Positions 37,103-47,563 of a stretch of 64,000 bases of DNA are shown one piece after another. The translations under genes were made by a program, and so were the position numbers. Position 1 is the first letter of the stretch; each line of letters opens with the position of its first letter. The stretch comes from Aurantimonas sp. HBX-1. Lineage in GTDB: Bacteria; Pseudomonadota; Alphaproteobacteria; Rhizobiales; Rhizobiaceae. The notes beneath the pieces are model-generated. The model saw nothing but the letters and a program-made list of their open reading frames with translations. It was not told the origin of the DNA and searched no databases. The stretch is from positions 4,363,213-4,427,212 of the forward strand of contig NZ_CP090066.1 of assembly GCF_021391535.1 (NCBI RefSeq). Direction: 5' to 3'.

Positions 37103-37403
37103 CATCCTGGGGATGCGGTTGCATGCAGGATGCTGTTCGGCCGAATTGTCGGCTGGCGGTCTGCCGGTTGATCTGAGGGCTCGTGCTTGCGCCGGCTTGG
37201 CGCTTCCCGGCATTCAGCGCGAGCGAGACGACCGCGCGCACGCGCCAGCAATGCCGGCCGGCTCCCTCCGGTCGCGATGTGCGGCCGTCAGGCCGACGAT
37301 CGGCTGCTAGAGTCAGTCGATACGATCGGCCGGCTTGTTTGTCGTTTGATGTGCGCGATGGCCGCTGGACCTGAGCCAGAGCGACGCTGGCGCGGCAGGT
37401 CGG

Positions 37404-38402
37404 CTAGAACTCCAGCAACGACCCGGTATCCGAGGCTTCCCGTAGCTGGACCTGCAGTCCCGGCCAGGCGGCAGCGATCTTGCGGATGTCTTCCGGTGGC
37501 AAGAGGCTGAACCCCGTGGAGAACGCATCCGCGGTCGTGGCGTCCGGGGCGACGACCGTGATGCTGCGGTAACGGCTTGCCCCGAGCCCGCTGCGGGGAT
37601 CGATGAGGTGGTTGAAGCGTCCCCCGTCGGCGAAGCGGTAGCCGTCGGGGCTGGACGTCGCGACGGCCTTGTCCGCGATCTCGAGCACGCGCTGGAGCCC
37701 CCGGCCTTGCCGATCGAAGCCGACACCCACCCGCCACGGGCTGCCGTCGGGCCTGGAACCGAGTGCGCGGATCTCGCCCATGTCGACGAGGCTGTTCGCC
37801 ACGCCGCCCCGGCGGAGAACAGCCACGATACGGTCGGTGACGAAGCCCTGGGCAATGCCGTTCAGGGTAAGCGCCTTGCCGCGTCGGCCGAGAGCGATCC
37901 TGTCCTCGCTGACCAGCACCTCGCCATAGCCGACGAGGTCCAGCGCTTCCCGCAACCGCCCTTCCGAAGGGCCGGACGGATCTGGATCGGCGCCGCCGAA
38001 ATGTTGCGCGAGGAGGTTCCACAAAGGCTGGACGCTGGGATCGAAAGCGCCGCCGGTCCGCTCCCAGACCACCCGGGCAGCGCCGAGAATATCCACGAGC
38101 TCGCGCGGAGGCGCGGCAAGGACACCTGTCCTGTTCAGTTCCGACAGCGCCGTGTCGCTCCGGTAGAGGCTGAAGATCCGCTCCAGGCGCGACAACTCGG
38201 CCAGGGCCTGCCTTACCAGCCGCTCGGCCGCGGCCTTGTCGGTGTGGTGGACTGTCATCGATGCCGCGGCACCCAACGCCTGTCCCTCCCAGGTCACGGT
38301 TTCCACGCCTTGCCTGGCGTTGGCGCCGGCGGGAAGCAGTCCCAGCCCGACGGCAGAAGCGGTGATGGAAATGAAGCGGCGGCGGCTGAGAGCTCGGGCC
38401 AT
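37404..38402 (-). CDS. nosX: NosX, FAD:protein FMN transferase (ApbE family)
   Basis: 332-residue ApbE-family flavin transferase with a twin-arginine-type leader (MARALSRRRFISITASAVGL). Family segments include IFSLYRSDTALSELNRTG, GAFDPSVQPLW, LNGIAQGFVTDRI, NSLVDMGEIRALG and FNHLIDPRSG. It covalently attaches FMN to NosR, which keeps nitrous oxide reductase active. It is the last gene of the nos operon, 10 bp after nosL, as in other alphaproteobacteria. Confidence 0.93.
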   Translation of the reverse strand: MARALSRRRFISITASAVGLGLLPAGANARQGVETVTWEGQALGAAASMTVHHTDKAAAERLVRQALAELSRLERIFSLYRSDTALSELNRTGVLAAPPRELVDILGAARVVWERTGGAFDPSVQPLWNLLAQHFGGADPDPSGPSEGRLREALDLVGYGEVLVSEDRIALGRRGKALTLNGIAQGFVTDRIVAVLRRGGVANSLVDMGEIRALGSRPDGSPWRVGVGFDRQGRGLQRVLEIADKAVATSSPDGYRFADGGRFNHLIDPRSGLGASRYRSITVVAPDATTADAFSTGFSLLPPEDIRKIAAAWPGLQVQLREASDTGSLLEF

Positions 38403-38412
38403 GACATGGCTC

Positions 38413-38961
38413 CTAGTGAGTTGGTTCCGAGGTCTGGGGCGATGGGCCGTCATCCACGGCGACGTCGTCGGTTCCCAGCACGTAGTCGGGCGGAATATCG
38501 GCGAACCGGACGACTTCGCCCCCGTTGCGGTCGGCGAACGCGGCGGCTGCCACCTCGGACGAGAACGGCACCGTTTCGGGCGCGCCCATGCCGCCGCGCA
38601 TCGAACTTCCGATGACGTAGAAGGCCTGGCGCGCCTCGACCCAGTTGTCAGCGCCGGGCGACTCCCAGCTGGCGGCCTTGGCCATGTCGGAAACGTAGAG
38701 GGCGGAAATGTTCTTCGCCTCTTCCGGCAGCATGGTGAAGGCAACGAGGTCGCGGGCTGACGAGAACCACACCGGCTCGGGATTGGGGCCAAGCATGATC
38801 TGCCCCTTCGGCCCGGGATGCTCGAGGACGTTCATGCCGCAATAGTGTCCGATGGCGTCCTCCGTCATCGCCACGGGCGTCGGCATCGGCGTTTCGTCGT
38901 CGTCGCTGCATCCCGCAAGCGTCAGGACGGCAGCGATCGCCGCGGCAACGATCGGTCTCAC
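38413..38961 (-). CDS. nosL: NosL copper-binding lipoprotein
   Basis: 182-residue lipoprotein: lipobox LTLAGC at residues 13-18, then the NosL core with YCGMNVLEHPGPKGQIML (Cys and Met that bind copper(I)) and WFSSARDLVAFT. It delivers copper to NosDFY and NosZ at the outer face of the membrane. The gene overlaps nosY by 4 bp. The C-terminal tail is acidic. Confidence 0.93.
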   Translation of the reverse strand: MRPIVAAAIAAVLTLAGCSDDDETPMPTPVAMTEDAIGHYCGMNVLEHPGPKGQIMLGPNPEPVWFSSARDLVAFTMLPEEAKNISALYVSDMAKAASWESPGADNWVEARQAFYVIGSSMRGGMGAPETVPFSSEVAAAAFADRNGGEVVRFADIPPDYVLGTDDVAVDDGPSPQTSEPTH

Positions 38962-39785
38962 AGCTCTCTCCTTGCAAACACCATGATCGCCGCTGCCAGC
39001 GGCACGATGGTCCAGGCCAGCAGGGCAACGATCAACGTGGTGGCTCCGAGAGCGGCATTGTCTGCAACGCCGCCCATGCCGGACAGGGCGCCGACGCTCT
39101 CCGACCCCAGGTTGAGCAGGCGGTAGGCATCGGTCGGGTTGGCCAGCAGCAGCGCGCTCAGCAACTCGCCGCCGACGACCCGCCCCTGGTCGACGACAAG
39201 CAGGCCGAGCAGCGCCATGTCGTAGATGAGCACGCAGAACAGCCAGACCCCGATGGCGATGCCGCCCGCCGTGCCGCGCTCTGCGACGAGGGCGCTGATC
39301 AGGTAGCCGATGGCGATGAACACCGCCCCGAGCAGGATCGACGAGAGGATCATCGACAGGAATGCCGTCCAGCTCGCCAGATCGCTGGAAACGCCCGTCA
39401 CGGCCAGGGCCGCCGCGGCGGCGCCGTAGCCGATGAGCGTCGCGAAGGACAGGATGGCGACGTGCCCGACGAACTTGCCGATGACCACCTGCCAGCGCCC
39501 GATCGGATAGCTGAGGAGCAGCAGCATCGTGCCGCGCTCCATCTCGCCGACGATGGCGTCATGCGAGATCAGCAGCGCGATCAGCGGGACCAGGAAGATC
39601 GTGAGGCTGGAAAGGCTCACGATGACCACGTCGAGCGCACCGGCGCCGACATTTCCCGTCGGCGCGCTGCCCAGGAAGGTCAGGGTCAGGGCGAGGGCCG
39701 CCAGCAGCAGGGTCGTGGCGAGGACCCAGCGGTTGCGGAGACCTTCCTGAATCTCCTTGCGGGCGACCAGAAGAATGTTCCTCAT
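38958..39785 (-). CDS. nosY: NosY, ABC-type permease for NosZ maturation
   Basis: 275-residue membrane protein with six hydrophobic segments, starting MRNILLVARKEIQEGLRNRW, the typical NosY leader. HDAIVGEMERGTMLLLLSYP and PTDAYRLLNLG match the family. With NosF and NosD it forms the complex that assembles the CuZ site of NosZ. It overlaps nosF and nosL by 4 bp each. Confidence 0.94.
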   Translation of the reverse strand: MRNILLVARKEIQEGLRNRWVLATTLLLAALALTLTFLGSAPTGNVGAGALDVVIVSLSSLTIFLVPLIALLISHDAIVGEMERGTMLLLLSYPIGRWQVVIGKFVGHVAILSFATLIGYGAAAAALAVTGVSSDLASWTAFLSMILSSILLGAVFIAIGYLISALVAERGTAGGIAIGVWLFCVLIYDMALLGLLVVDQGRVVGGELLSALLLANPTDAYRLLNLGSESVGALSGMGGVADNAALGATTLIVALLAWTIVPLAAAIMVFARREL

Positions 39786-40702
39786 CGACGCGGGCCTCCC
39801 GAGGCCAGGAAATGGGCATAGAGCTCGTCGAGCGACGGCGGCATGACGTCGATGTCGGTCACCGGGATGCCGCGGGAAACGGCGCTTCTCAGCAGCGGAA
39901 TCTTGTCCGCGGGGCTGGCGTCGATCTCCAGCATGTGGCCGTTGATCCGCCGCCATGCGCCGGCGCCATCCATCCAGTCGTTCGCGGCGCCGGCGGCACC
40001 GTCGGCGAGCCTGACCCGAATTCGCGTCGGCAGCTGCGCGATCTGCCGAAGCTCGTCGATCCGCCCGTCGGCGATCTTGACGCCGCGGTCGACGATCACC
40101 ACCCGGTCGGCCTTGCCCTCCAGTTCGGTCAGGGCGTGCGACGAGAGCAGCACGGTCGCGCCGTCGGCGCGGAGCGCTGCGACAATCTCGTAGAAGATGT
40201 GACGCAGCGCCGGGTCCAGCCCTGTCGTCGGCTCGTCGAGGAGCAGCACTCTGGGGTGCCCGAGCAGCGCCTGGGCGAGGCCCAGCCGCTGGCGCATGCC
40301 CTTGGAATAGGTTCCGACGCGGCGGTTCGCGGCGTCGGCGAGGCCCACGCGCTCCAGCAGCGGGCCGACGGTGTCTGCCGGCACCCGCTTCAGCCGCGCG
40401 TAGAAGCGCAAGGTCTCGCGCCCGGTCAGTGCCATGTTGAAGGAGACATTTTCCGGCAGGTAGCCGAGCTTCCGCCGTGCGGCGAACTCGCCTGCCCCCG
40501 GGTCCTCCCCCAGAACCCTGACGGTGCCCGAGTCCGGCCGGATCAGCCCGAGCATCAGCTTGATCAACGTCGTCTTGCCGGCGCCATTGTGCCCGACGAG
40601 CGCGACCGTCTCGCCCTCGTGGAAACTACAGGAGATGTCCGCCACGGCAGACACCTTTCCGTAGGACTTGCTGACGGAGGTGATGCGGACGGTCTCAGTC
40701 AT
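39782..40702 (-). CDS. nosF: NosF, ABC ATPase for NosZ maturation
   Basis: 306-residue ABC ATPase. Walker A GHNGAGKTTLIKLMLG, signature YSKGMRQRLGLAQALLG and Walker B VLLLDEPTTGLDP are intact, and VLLSSHALTELEG carries the switch His. It powers the NosDFY complex that matures the copper site of nitrous oxide reductase. It overlaps nosD and nosY. Confidence 0.95.
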   Translation of the reverse strand: MTETVRITSVSKSYGKVSAVADISCSFHEGETVALVGHNGAGKTTLIKLMLGLIRPDSGTVRVLGEDPGAGEFAARRKLGYLPENVSFNMALTGRETLRFYARLKRVPADTVGPLLERVGLADAANRRVGTYSKGMRQRLGLAQALLGHPRVLLLDEPTTGLDPALRHIFYEIVAALRADGATVLLSSHALTELEGKADRVVIVDRGVKIADGRIDELRQIAQLPTRIRVRLADGAAGAANDWMDGAGAWRRINGHMLEIDASPADKIPLLRSAVSRGIPVTDIDVMPPSLDELYAHFLASGGPRR

Positions 40703-42095
40703 GGCCGATGCTCCGGGCAGGGGGCGCCATCAGCGGACGGCTGTCCACCACGCCGCCAGGCAGCAGCGCCGGAAACTGGGTCTGCGCCCATCGCAGCACC
40801 TGCACGGCCGGACTGTTCATCAGGACCTTCGCCTGCGGCGAGGTCCACAGGACCTGATCGACCAGGTCGTTTGGCCGGTAGGGGTTGTCGCCGATACCGT
40901 CTCCATCAAGGTCGAAGGCCGGATTGTCGCTCCAGTAGTTGCCCCGGCCTTCCGCCGACCAGTCCAGGTCGCGGGTGCCGACATATTTCACCTGTATCCG
41001 GTTGCGGACGAAGGCATTGCCGGAGATGGCGTTCCCCTCCGAGCCCGCGGTGAAGTGGATTCCGATGGAGCACCCCTCGAACAGGTTGTCGTGGAACTCG
41101 TTCTTGTTGGCATTGTAGATGAACACGCATTTCTCGGGCCCGAGTCGCATGCCATCCTCCTCCGCCGCCCGATCGTCGAGCGCCGCCCCGGGAGCCGCGT
41201 GAGCACCCCTCACCCGACCCGCCGCCGTCCACCTGTTCGCCGGCAGCATGCGGCCACGCACCGTATTTTCGGTGATCACGGAGCCGTTCGCATAGTTCAG
41301 CATCAGGCCGTGGTCACGATCGCCGTCCGATACGTTTCCTGCGATGCGCAGATTCCGCGAATACATAATCGCGTAGCCAACCGAATTGTTCGTGGAGACA
41401 TTGTCGCTGACTTCGCTGTCGTTAGTGTACATGTAGTGGACCGCAAAGCGGAGATTGCGGAAATGGTTCGCGCGGAAGACATTGTCCTTGCTTGTCTTGG
41501 TGAAGATCCCGTCCCTGCCGAAGCTGACGTCGTTGCCGATCACCTGGGCGCCCGGCGCATTCCACAGGGAAATGCCGTCGCCGGCTTCGCTGGTCCGGCC
41601 TTCGCGAAGACCGACGATCCTGTTGCCCCGGGCCAGGGAATTCTCGGCGCCATGCAGATAGATGCCGACGAGATTGTTCAGGATCTCGTTTTCTTCCACC
41701 CGTGTTCCGCTCGCCGACTGCGCCACGAAGACGCCTGAGTCCATGTCGGGCAGGCTCCGCCCCGAGCCGGTGATCTGGAGCCCCCGGACAACCGACCCCG
41801 GTGCGCTGACGGTGATGACGCTGCCGCTCCCGCTGCCGGCGACGATGGCTCCGGCTTCGCCTTCCAGCGTCAGCGTCTTGGCGAGGGTGACGGGGCCGTC
41901 ATGCCGGCCGGCGCTCAGCCGTATGACATCGCCCGGCGAAGCAGCATCGATCGCGGCCTGCAGGCCCGCGCCCGGTGCCAGCTGGATGACGTCGCCCCAG
42001 GCGGGCGCACCGGGCATGGCGGCGATCAAAGCCGCCATGCCCACGATGATCATGACGAGACGGGCCACCAGCCTAGACCGCTTGCGGCTCGACAA
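40695..42095 (-). CDS. nosD: NosD, periplasmic copper-site maturation protein with unusual insertion
   Basis: 466-residue beta-helix (CASH domain) protein with a signal peptide (about residues 1-34). The repeat helix is followed by the strongly conserved [12 protein letters not shown] and [12 protein letters not shown] stretches and by [20 protein letters not shown]. Between [11 protein letters not shown] and EKCVF there is an extra segment of roughly 37 residues (about 283-319, bases 41139-41249) rich in Ala, Arg and Gly that I do not recall in other NosD proteins. The reading frame is intact. NosD couples with NosF and NosY to insert sulfide or copper into NosZ. It overlaps nosZ by 23 bp. 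Confidence 0.93.
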   Translation of the reverse strand: MSSRKRSRLVARLVMIIVGMAALIAAMPGAPAWGDVIQLAPGAGLQAAIDAASPGDVIRLSAGRHDGPVTLAKTLTLEGEAGAIVAGSGSGSVITVSAPGSVVRGLQITGSGRSLPDMDSGVFVAQSASGTRVEENEILNNLVGIYLHGAENSLARGNRIVGLREGRTSEAGDGISLWNAPGAQVIGNDVSFGRDGIFTKTSKDNVFRANHFRNLRFAVHYMYTNDSEVSDNVSTNNSVGYAIMYSRNLRIAGNVSDGDRDHGLMLNYANGSVITENTVRGRMLPANRWTAAGRVRGAHAAPGAALDDRAAEEDGMRLGPEKCVFIYNANKNEFHDNLFEGCSIGIHFTAGSEGNAISGNAFVRNRIQVKYVGTRDLDWSAEGRGNYWSDNPAFDLDGDGIGDNPYRPNDLVDQVLWTSPQAKVLMNSPAVQVLRWAQTQFPALLPGGVVDSRPLMAPPARSIGHD

Positions 42096-43992
42096 GCATC
42101 CGGCCCTTCATCTCCATGTGCATCGCATGGCAGAACCACGAGCAGTAGTACCAGTAGACGCCGGGCTTGCTCGCGTTGAATGTCACGGAGGCGGTCGCCT
42201 GCGGTGCCACTTCCATGTTGATGCCGTAGTTGACGATGCTGAACCCGTGGGTGAGATCCTCCACCTCGTCGACATTGGTAACGTAGACCGTCACCTCGTC
42301 GCCCTGCTTGACGGTGAACTCCTCGAGGCCGAAAGCGGGCGCGATCGAGATCATGTAGACGCGGACCTTGTTGCCGTCGCGAATGACCTTGGAGTCAGAG
42401 GTCAGGTCGACGCCGTCCGCCGCCGCCTGCTTCACCGCATCGGCGAAGAACGGGTCGTCGCGGCTCCAGAGGCTCACCGGCTCGATTTTCGAACGGTGCA
42501 CGAGCGTGGCATCGTGCGGCTCGGCGAAAGTCGGATTGTCGTGCACGAGGACCATCTCGTCGCCGGAGATGTCGATCAGCTGATCGTTCTCCGGCTTGAG
42601 CGGACCGACGTTCAGATAGCGATCCTTGGAAAACTTGTTCAGCGAGATCAGCCACTTGCCGTCAGCCTCCTTGGTCTGCCCCATCGAGGTGTGGTTGTGG
42701 CCGGGCTGGTAGTGGACGTCCAGCTTCTGTCGGATGGGGTCGATCTGTTCGCCGGCGAAGGCCCGCTTGGCGTCCTCGATGTTCCACTTGCAGATCTGGC
42801 TGTCGATGAACAGCGTCGTGTAGGCATTGCCCTTTCCGTCATAGGCGGTGTGCAACGGTCCAAGACCGAGTTCCGGTTCGGCGACCACGGTATCGCGCGG
42901 CTGGATCTTGTCGTCGAAAAGATCATCGAACTTGCGCACGTCGAAGACCGTCACGGTCGGCGACAGCTTGCCGGCCGCCACGACATGGATGCCGTCGGGC
43001 GCGGTGTTGATGCCGTGGGGGCTGTTCGGAACCGGTACGTAGCGCGTGAGGGGCGATCCCTTGCGGCCGTCCAGCACGGGCACGCCGTTGATCTCCTCGA
43101 AGTCGCCGCTGGCGACGGCCGCTTCGATGCGGGCGATGTTGAAGATGACGATCCAGTCCTGTTCGCTCGCCATCATCTCGGCGAGGTTCACGCCCTCTTC
43201 CGAGTTGTAGCAGGTCGCGAAGCAGTACTTGCCCTGATAGTCGGCATCGACATTGTCGAGATTGCCGTCGACCATGATCTGCCAGGCGACCTTCATGGTC
43301 TCGCCGTCGACCGCCGTGAAGATGGCCCGGTACGTGCTGGTGTCGTTCATCGTCGTGCCGTCATTCTGCAGCGGCACCCGGTCCTCGCCGTTGCAGAACA
43401 CGTAGCCCGTCTTCGGATACTTCTGGACGCGCAGGCCGTGGACGGTGTGCTGGTTCGGCAGCTGGATGATCTTGTCGCACTTCATCACGTCGAGGCGGAT
43501 CCGGCAGACGCGGGTGTTGGCCTTGTCGTTGGCATAGAGGTAGCGGCCGTCATAGGTGCCGTCGGTGAAGGACGGATGCGGGTGGTGCAGGTCGCCGTTG
43601 TGATAGACGCCGCCCTTGTCCTTGAGGAACTCGACCGACTCCGGCAGCAGACCCTCGGTCAGCACCTTGCGGCTCTCGTTGGTCAGGCCCCAGCCGGTGG
43701 CGCTGCAGCGGTTGAACACGGGTATGCGCATCATCTCGCGCATCGAAGGCGCGCCGACCACCCGGATCTCGCCGGATTGGCCACTGGAAAAGAACACGTA
43801 GTACTCATCCAGTTCGCCAGGCTTGACCTCGTAGGTTGCGCCCGAGGCGCCTTCCTGCGCCGCAGCGGGGCTGACACCGCCGCCGAACGTCAGGCCGGTC
43901 GTCATGCCGGTGGCCCCGGCAGCGGCAACGAAGGCGGTGGTGCCGAGCAGTTGGCGGCGGCTCAGGCCTTTTCCGGTTTCTTCCTGTGGCAT
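42073..43992 (-). CDS. nosZ: Nitrous oxide reductase (clade I, Tat-exported)
   Basis: 639-residue periplasmic copper enzyme reducing N2O to N2. A twin-arginine leader ([19 protein letters not shown]) marks clade I. The CuA domain at the end has C617-x-W-x-C621-x3-H625-x2-M628 ([12 protein letters not shown]). The beta-propeller that binds CuZ includes [10 protein letters not shown] and [10 protein letters not shown]. It follows nosR by 22 bp and overlaps nosD. Length is normal, all CuA ligands are seen, so the enzyme should be functional. Confidence 0.97.
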   Translation of the reverse strand: MPQEETGKGLSRRQLLGTTAFVAAAGATGMTTGLTFGGGVSPAAAQEGASGATYEVKPGELDEYYVFFSSGQSGEIRVVGAPSMREMMRIPVFNRCSATGWGLTNESRKVLTEGLLPESVEFLKDKGGVYHNGDLHHPHPSFTDGTYDGRYLYANDKANTRVCRIRLDVMKCDKIIQLPNQHTVHGLRVQKYPKTGYVFCNGEDRVPLQNDGTTMNDTSTYRAIFTAVDGETMKVAWQIMVDGNLDNVDADYQGKYCFATCYNSEEGVNLAEMMASEQDWIVIFNIARIEAAVASGDFEEINGVPVLDGRKGSPLTRYVPVPNSPHGINTAPDGIHVVAAGKLSPTVTVFDVRKFDDLFDDKIQPRDTVVAEPELGLGPLHTAYDGKGNAYTTLFIDSQICKWNIEDAKRAFAGEQIDPIRQKLDVHYQPGHNHTSMGQTKEADGKWLISLNKFSKDRYLNVGPLKPENDQLIDISGDEMVLVHDNPTFAEPHDATLVHRSKIEPVSLWSRDDPFFADAVKQAAADGVDLTSDSKVIRDGNKVRVYMISIAPAFGLEEFTVKQGDEVTVYVTNVDEVEDLTHGFSIVNYGINMEVAPQATASVTFNASKPGVYWYYCSWFCHAMHMEMKGRMLVEPQAV

Positions 43993-44014
43993 TGTAACCC
44001 TCCTTGGGTACGGG

Positions 44015-46336
44015 TTAGGTCGTCGGCCTCGACACGGCGTCTGGTCGCTCGACGGGGATTCCCTTGTGGGAGATGGCGGGCCTCGCGGGCCCGCCGCTGC
44101 GGGTGGCGGGAGAGGACAAGGCCTGGAACTTCTCGCGCTTGAGACGCACCTGGATCATGTGCGGGCAGCGATGGTCGTCGTGATAGAGTTCCTGGCAGTG
44201 CATGCAGTAGATGCACTCGTTGACGTTGATCTGGCCCTCGGGGTGGATCGCCTGCACCGGGCATTCCTTGGCGCAACGCTGGCAGGGGGAGCCGCATTCC
44301 GGCCAGCGCTTCAGCCACTCGAACATCCGGATGCGGCCGGGGATGGCGAGCGCTGCGCCAAGCGGGCAGAGATAGCGGCAGTAGAAGCGCTCGATGAAGA
44401 GACCCGCGGAAAGCAGCGTCAGCGCGAACAGGACGAACGGCCAGTCGCGGGCGAATTTCAGGATGATCGCCGTCTTGAACGGCTCGACCTCCGACAGCAC
44501 CTCCGCCAGCGCCAGCGAATAGAACGACAGGCCGAACAGGCCGAGGAAGATGATGTACTTGATCGGCCAGAGCCGCTCGTTCAGGCCGAACGGCACGGTT
44601 ATCTGGGGCACCTTCAGGGCCTTGGCGACAGTGTTGGTGAGCTCTTGGAGGGCGCCAAACGGGCACAGCCAGCCGCAGAACGGACCGCGGCCCCAGAACA
44701 GCAGCCCCGTCGCCACTGCCGCCCACAGGATGAAGATGAGCGGCGCCGAGAGGAAGAACTCCCAGTTGAACCCGGTCATCAGGGAGTTCGTGAACGTCAG
44801 GATGTTGACGACGGAAAGTTGCGCGTTGGCGTACCAGCCCAGCCAGACCAGCGTGAAGAGGAGATAGCCGCGGCGCACCCAGGTGAAGAGAAGGGGGCGC
44901 CGGACCAGCCAGTCCTGGAAGAAGAATATGGCCGTGAGCACGAGGAGCGCCGCCGCCGTGATCCCCACGGACACGGTGTTCATCGCCCAGATGCGCTTCC
45001 AGAGTTCCTCTTCCTCGGTCTCCGGCTCGCCGGCACTGCCCGCACCCAGGTTGACGGTGGCCGGTGCGGGCGGGGTGGCCTCGGCCGCAGCCGTCGGTCG
45101 TGCCGGTGCGGCCGCCGGCTCGACCACCATGTATCGATCCGGCAGAGAGTAGCCGAGGTTGAACGGCAGCGAGGCCTTGTCGCGCGCCCCGAAACTGCGC
45201 TGGACGAGCAGCTGCAGCTCCCAGGGCTCCGTCACCTCGAAATCGAAATCTTCGGGAACGATGAAGAGAGCGATCTCCCGAAGCTTCGGCGCGCCATCCG
45301 CGGTCAGATCGCCGATCCGGGTGTGATTGCGGTCCCGGAACCGGATGCCTTCGCCCTCCTGCAGCAGCTCGATGCGATCGAAGATGCCGCCGCGGACATA
45401 GCCGGAGCCCTTGAAGGAATAGGCGCCGTCTCCGGCCACGATGATCGCCTGTTGCCCGTCTTCCAGCTTCTGGCGCAGGCGCTCGTAGCCCCGTTCGCCC
45501 AGAAGGCTCACGCCGATCGTTGGGACGCTGACGGGAGCGACGTAGAGCTCGATGAACAGGTCGTCGGGAGCGGGACTTTCCGGGCGATCTGCCGCCTCGG
45601 CCTGGCCCGCCTGGCGGAATGCCTGGGTCACCTCTCCGACCGTCAGGCGCAGGCTTCGGACCGAACCGTCGCCGAGAAGGCTCTGCCAGTCGCGCACCTC
45701 CTGTTTCGAAAGATCGAGTTCCCGGTCCTCTTCATGTTCATCGGCGTCTCCTGCTTCGGCAAACTCGCCTTCGCCCAGGCGACCGCTGCGGATCAGCTTC
45801 ACCGCCGAGCGGACGATGCTGTCGCCCATGACCAGCACGGTGACGGTAGCGCCGCTCACGATATCGACCTGCGGATGCCGCTCCGCTCCTGCCGCCACGC
45901 GACCGAGATCCTTGTCGATCAGGGAATTGAGCGCCGCGACGACCCGCTCCTCCGGGATGCCGATCAGCACGATCGGTTCCGAGTGCGCGACCAGACGGAA
46001 GCCCCGGATGACGCCGGCCTTGTCGATACCGACGAGTATGTAGATTGGCTTGCCCGAGTAGCCGACCGAGCTGGTGAAGTCGGCATTGAGGTAGACATAT
46101 CCGGTCAGTTCCTCGCCGCGGTAGACGGGAACGACCGGCGGGTCGCCCTGCAGTTCACCGAAACGGTCGGAGCCCGGGATCATCTCCGACGGCTGGGCTT
46201 GCTGCAGGAATTCCGCCAACCTCCCCGCCGCCGACGCAGGAGCCTGACCCACCAGTAGAACGAGGACTGCGAAAGCTATGCCGAGGAACGCGAGCAATCG
46301 ACGATGCTGGCGTGCGGGAGGCTTGCTCAGGGGCAT
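44015..46336 (-). CDS. nosR: NosR, flavin and iron-sulfur electron donor and regulator for NosZ
   Basis: 773-residue membrane protein. A signal/anchor helix starts it, followed by a periplasmic FMN-binding domain ([14 protein letters not shown], with the Thr that carries FMN, near residue 160), membrane helices, two C-x3-C-P motifs ([10 protein letters not shown] and [10 protein letters not shown]) and a C-terminal bis-[4Fe-4S] ferredoxin domain ([19 protein letters not shown] and [12 protein letters not shown]). It channels electrons to NosZ and is flavinylated by NosX. First gene of the nos operon; an NnrR-type box lies about 100 bp upstream. Confidence 0.95.
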   Translation of the reverse strand: MPLSKPPARQHRRLLAFLGIAFAVLVLLVGQAPASAAGRLAEFLQQAQPSEMIPGSDRFGELQGDPPVVPVYRGEELTGYVYLNADFTSSVGYSGKPIYILVGIDKAGVIRGFRLVAHSEPIVLIGIPEERVVAALNSLIDKDLGRVAAGAERHPQVDIVSGATVTVLVMGDSIVRSAVKLIRSGRLGEGEFAEAGDADEHEEDRELDLSKQEVRDWQSLLGDGSVRSLRLTVGEVTQAFRQAGQAEAADRPESPAPDDLFIELYVAPVSVPTIGVSLLGERGYERLRQKLEDGQQAIIVAGDGAYSFKGSGYVRGGIFDRIELLQEGEGIRFRDRNHTRIGDLTADGAPKLREIALFIVPEDFDFEVTEPWELQLLVQRSFGARDKASLPFNLGYSLPDRYMVVEPAAAPARPTAAAEATPPAPATVNLGAGSAGEPETEEEELWKRIWAMNTVSVGITAAALLVLTAIFFFQDWLVRRPLLFTWVRRGYLLFTLVWLGWYANAQLSVVNILTFTNSLMTGFNWEFFLSAPLIFILWAAVATGLLFWGRGPFCGWLCPFGALQELTNTVAKALKVPQITVPFGLNERLWPIKYIIFLGLFGLSFYSLALAEVLSEVEPFKTAIILKFARDWPFVLFALTLLSAGLFIERFYCRYLCPLGAALAIPGRIRMFEWLKRWPECGSPCQRCAKECPVQAIHPEGQINVNECIYCMHCQELYHDDHRCPHMIQVRLKREKFQALSSPATRSGGPARPAISHKGIPVERPDAVSRPTT

Positions 46337-46429
46337 GATACTGGAAATTCCAGGTTTCTTGGGCGGTGCGTGGCGCGCGTCGACCCCGCAGGAACGTCCG
46401 CGATGGGTATCACTTCGGCGATGGCCGTC

Positions 46430-46445
46430 TTTGCGCTATCGCAAA
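46430..46445. promoter_or_regulatory. FNR/NnrR-type site shared by nosR and the ferritin-like gene
   Basis: TTTGCGCTATCGCAAA has the same TTTGCG and CGCAAA half-sites as the box at 33860, and both are followed by CTG. It lies in the 169-bp divergent gap, centred about 101 bp before nosR and 68 bp before the ferritin-like gene. Confidence 0.7.
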
Positions 46446-46505
46446 CTGCCGCGTGATCAGCGGAATTAAGATGACGGCTGATGCTGGTGTGGGAGGTCGG
46501 GAGAC

Positions 46506-47375
46506 ATGACCCTGTTGAAGTCGGAACCCTTTGCGGCCGTCACGTCGATGGACGAGCTTCTGGCGATCGCATCCGCGATGGAGCAGGAGGCCATCGACGG
46601 CTATTCGGCACTGGCCCGCCTCATGCGGCAGGAAAACAGGCCGGACATGGAAGCGGTCTTCGAGCAGCTGGTCGCCGAGGAGAACCAGCATCTGGGCAAT
46701 GTCGTGCGCTGGTCCGAGAATGTCAGGAACAAGAAGCCCGACCCTGCGCAACTCCGGTGGGAGCCGGCAGACACGTTCGACGACGAGGGGGCGCGCAGCA
46801 TCGCGCCCGCCCTCCTCACCGCCTATCGCGCCTTCTCGATGGCGGCCAGGAATGAAGAGCGCGCCTTCCTGTTCTGGACCTACGTGGCGGCGAATGCTGA
46901 CCAGCCGCCGATTCAGGAGGCGGCAGAGCGGATGGCTCGCGAGGAAATGGGCCACCTGACGACGCTCCGGCGAGAAAGACGACGCGCATTTCACGAGCAG
47001 CGCGCCCAGCCGTCCGCGCCTGCGCTCGATATCCCCGAACTCGAGTCAAGACTGGCAGGCCTGCTCGCGGAAGCGGCTGCCGGCGCGTCCGGAACCGATG
47101 CGCCGACACTCGAGAAGCTGGCGGCAGAGGCGCTGGAACGGTCATCGACGGTCGCACAGGCGCCATTGGGCAAGTCGCCACTCTTGCGCGACGGGGTGCC
47201 GCCCGAGGTGTCCGGGCACCTGGCGCCACTCTCGGAACTGCTGCTGGACTGCTACCTCGATCTTGGAGAGAGGCTGGTTGACCAGGATGACCGCGACCGG
47301 GCGCAACGCCTCGCAGCAGGTGCCATACGATGCCGCGCGTTCGTCCGATCCATGATGAATGGGCCGAAAACCTGA
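46506..47375 (+). CDS. Ferritin-like (rubrerythrin-type) domain protein divergent from nosR
   Basis: 289 residues. The first 155 or so form a four-helix ferritin-like di-iron fold: AMEQEAIDGYSAL near residue 27, VAEENQHLGNVV near 61 (E-x2-H), NEERAFLFW near 117 and REEMGHLTTL near 148 (E-x2-H). The second part is Ala/Glu-rich with no recognised domain. No C-terminal rubredoxin cysteines are present and no signal peptide, so it is cytoplasmic and probably a di-iron oxidase, peroxidase or iron store. It shares a promoter gap containing an NnrR-type box with nosR, suggesting induction under denitrifying conditions. Specific function unknown. Confidence 0.75.
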   Translation: MTLLKSEPFAAVTSMDELLAIASAMEQEAIDGYSALARLMRQENRPDMEAVFEQLVAEENQHLGNVVRWSENVRNKKPDPAQLRWEPADTFDDEGARSIAPALLTAYRAFSMAARNEERAFLFWTYVAANADQPPIQEAAERMAREEMGHLTTLRRERRRAFHEQRAQPSAPALDIPELESRLAGLLAEAAAGASGTDAPTLEKLAAEALERSSTVAQAPLGKSPLLRDGVPPEVSGHLAPLSELLLDCYLDLGERLVDQDDRDRAQRLAAGAIRCRAFVRSMMNGPKT

Positions 47376-47563
47376 CGCCCCGAGGGCATTGGCCGGGAAG
47401 ACCGAGCGGGTTCCGCGTTGATCCGGGCGCGTCCTGCAGGAGGCCCGATCGCGCCCTCGCCTTGGTTCATGGCCGGCAACGGCGAAGGATGGGGTGCATT
47501 CGCTGGCGCCGGATCCCGCGGCAAGTCGGCGCCGCTGGCCGCACGGCCCGATGACTCCCGGGA

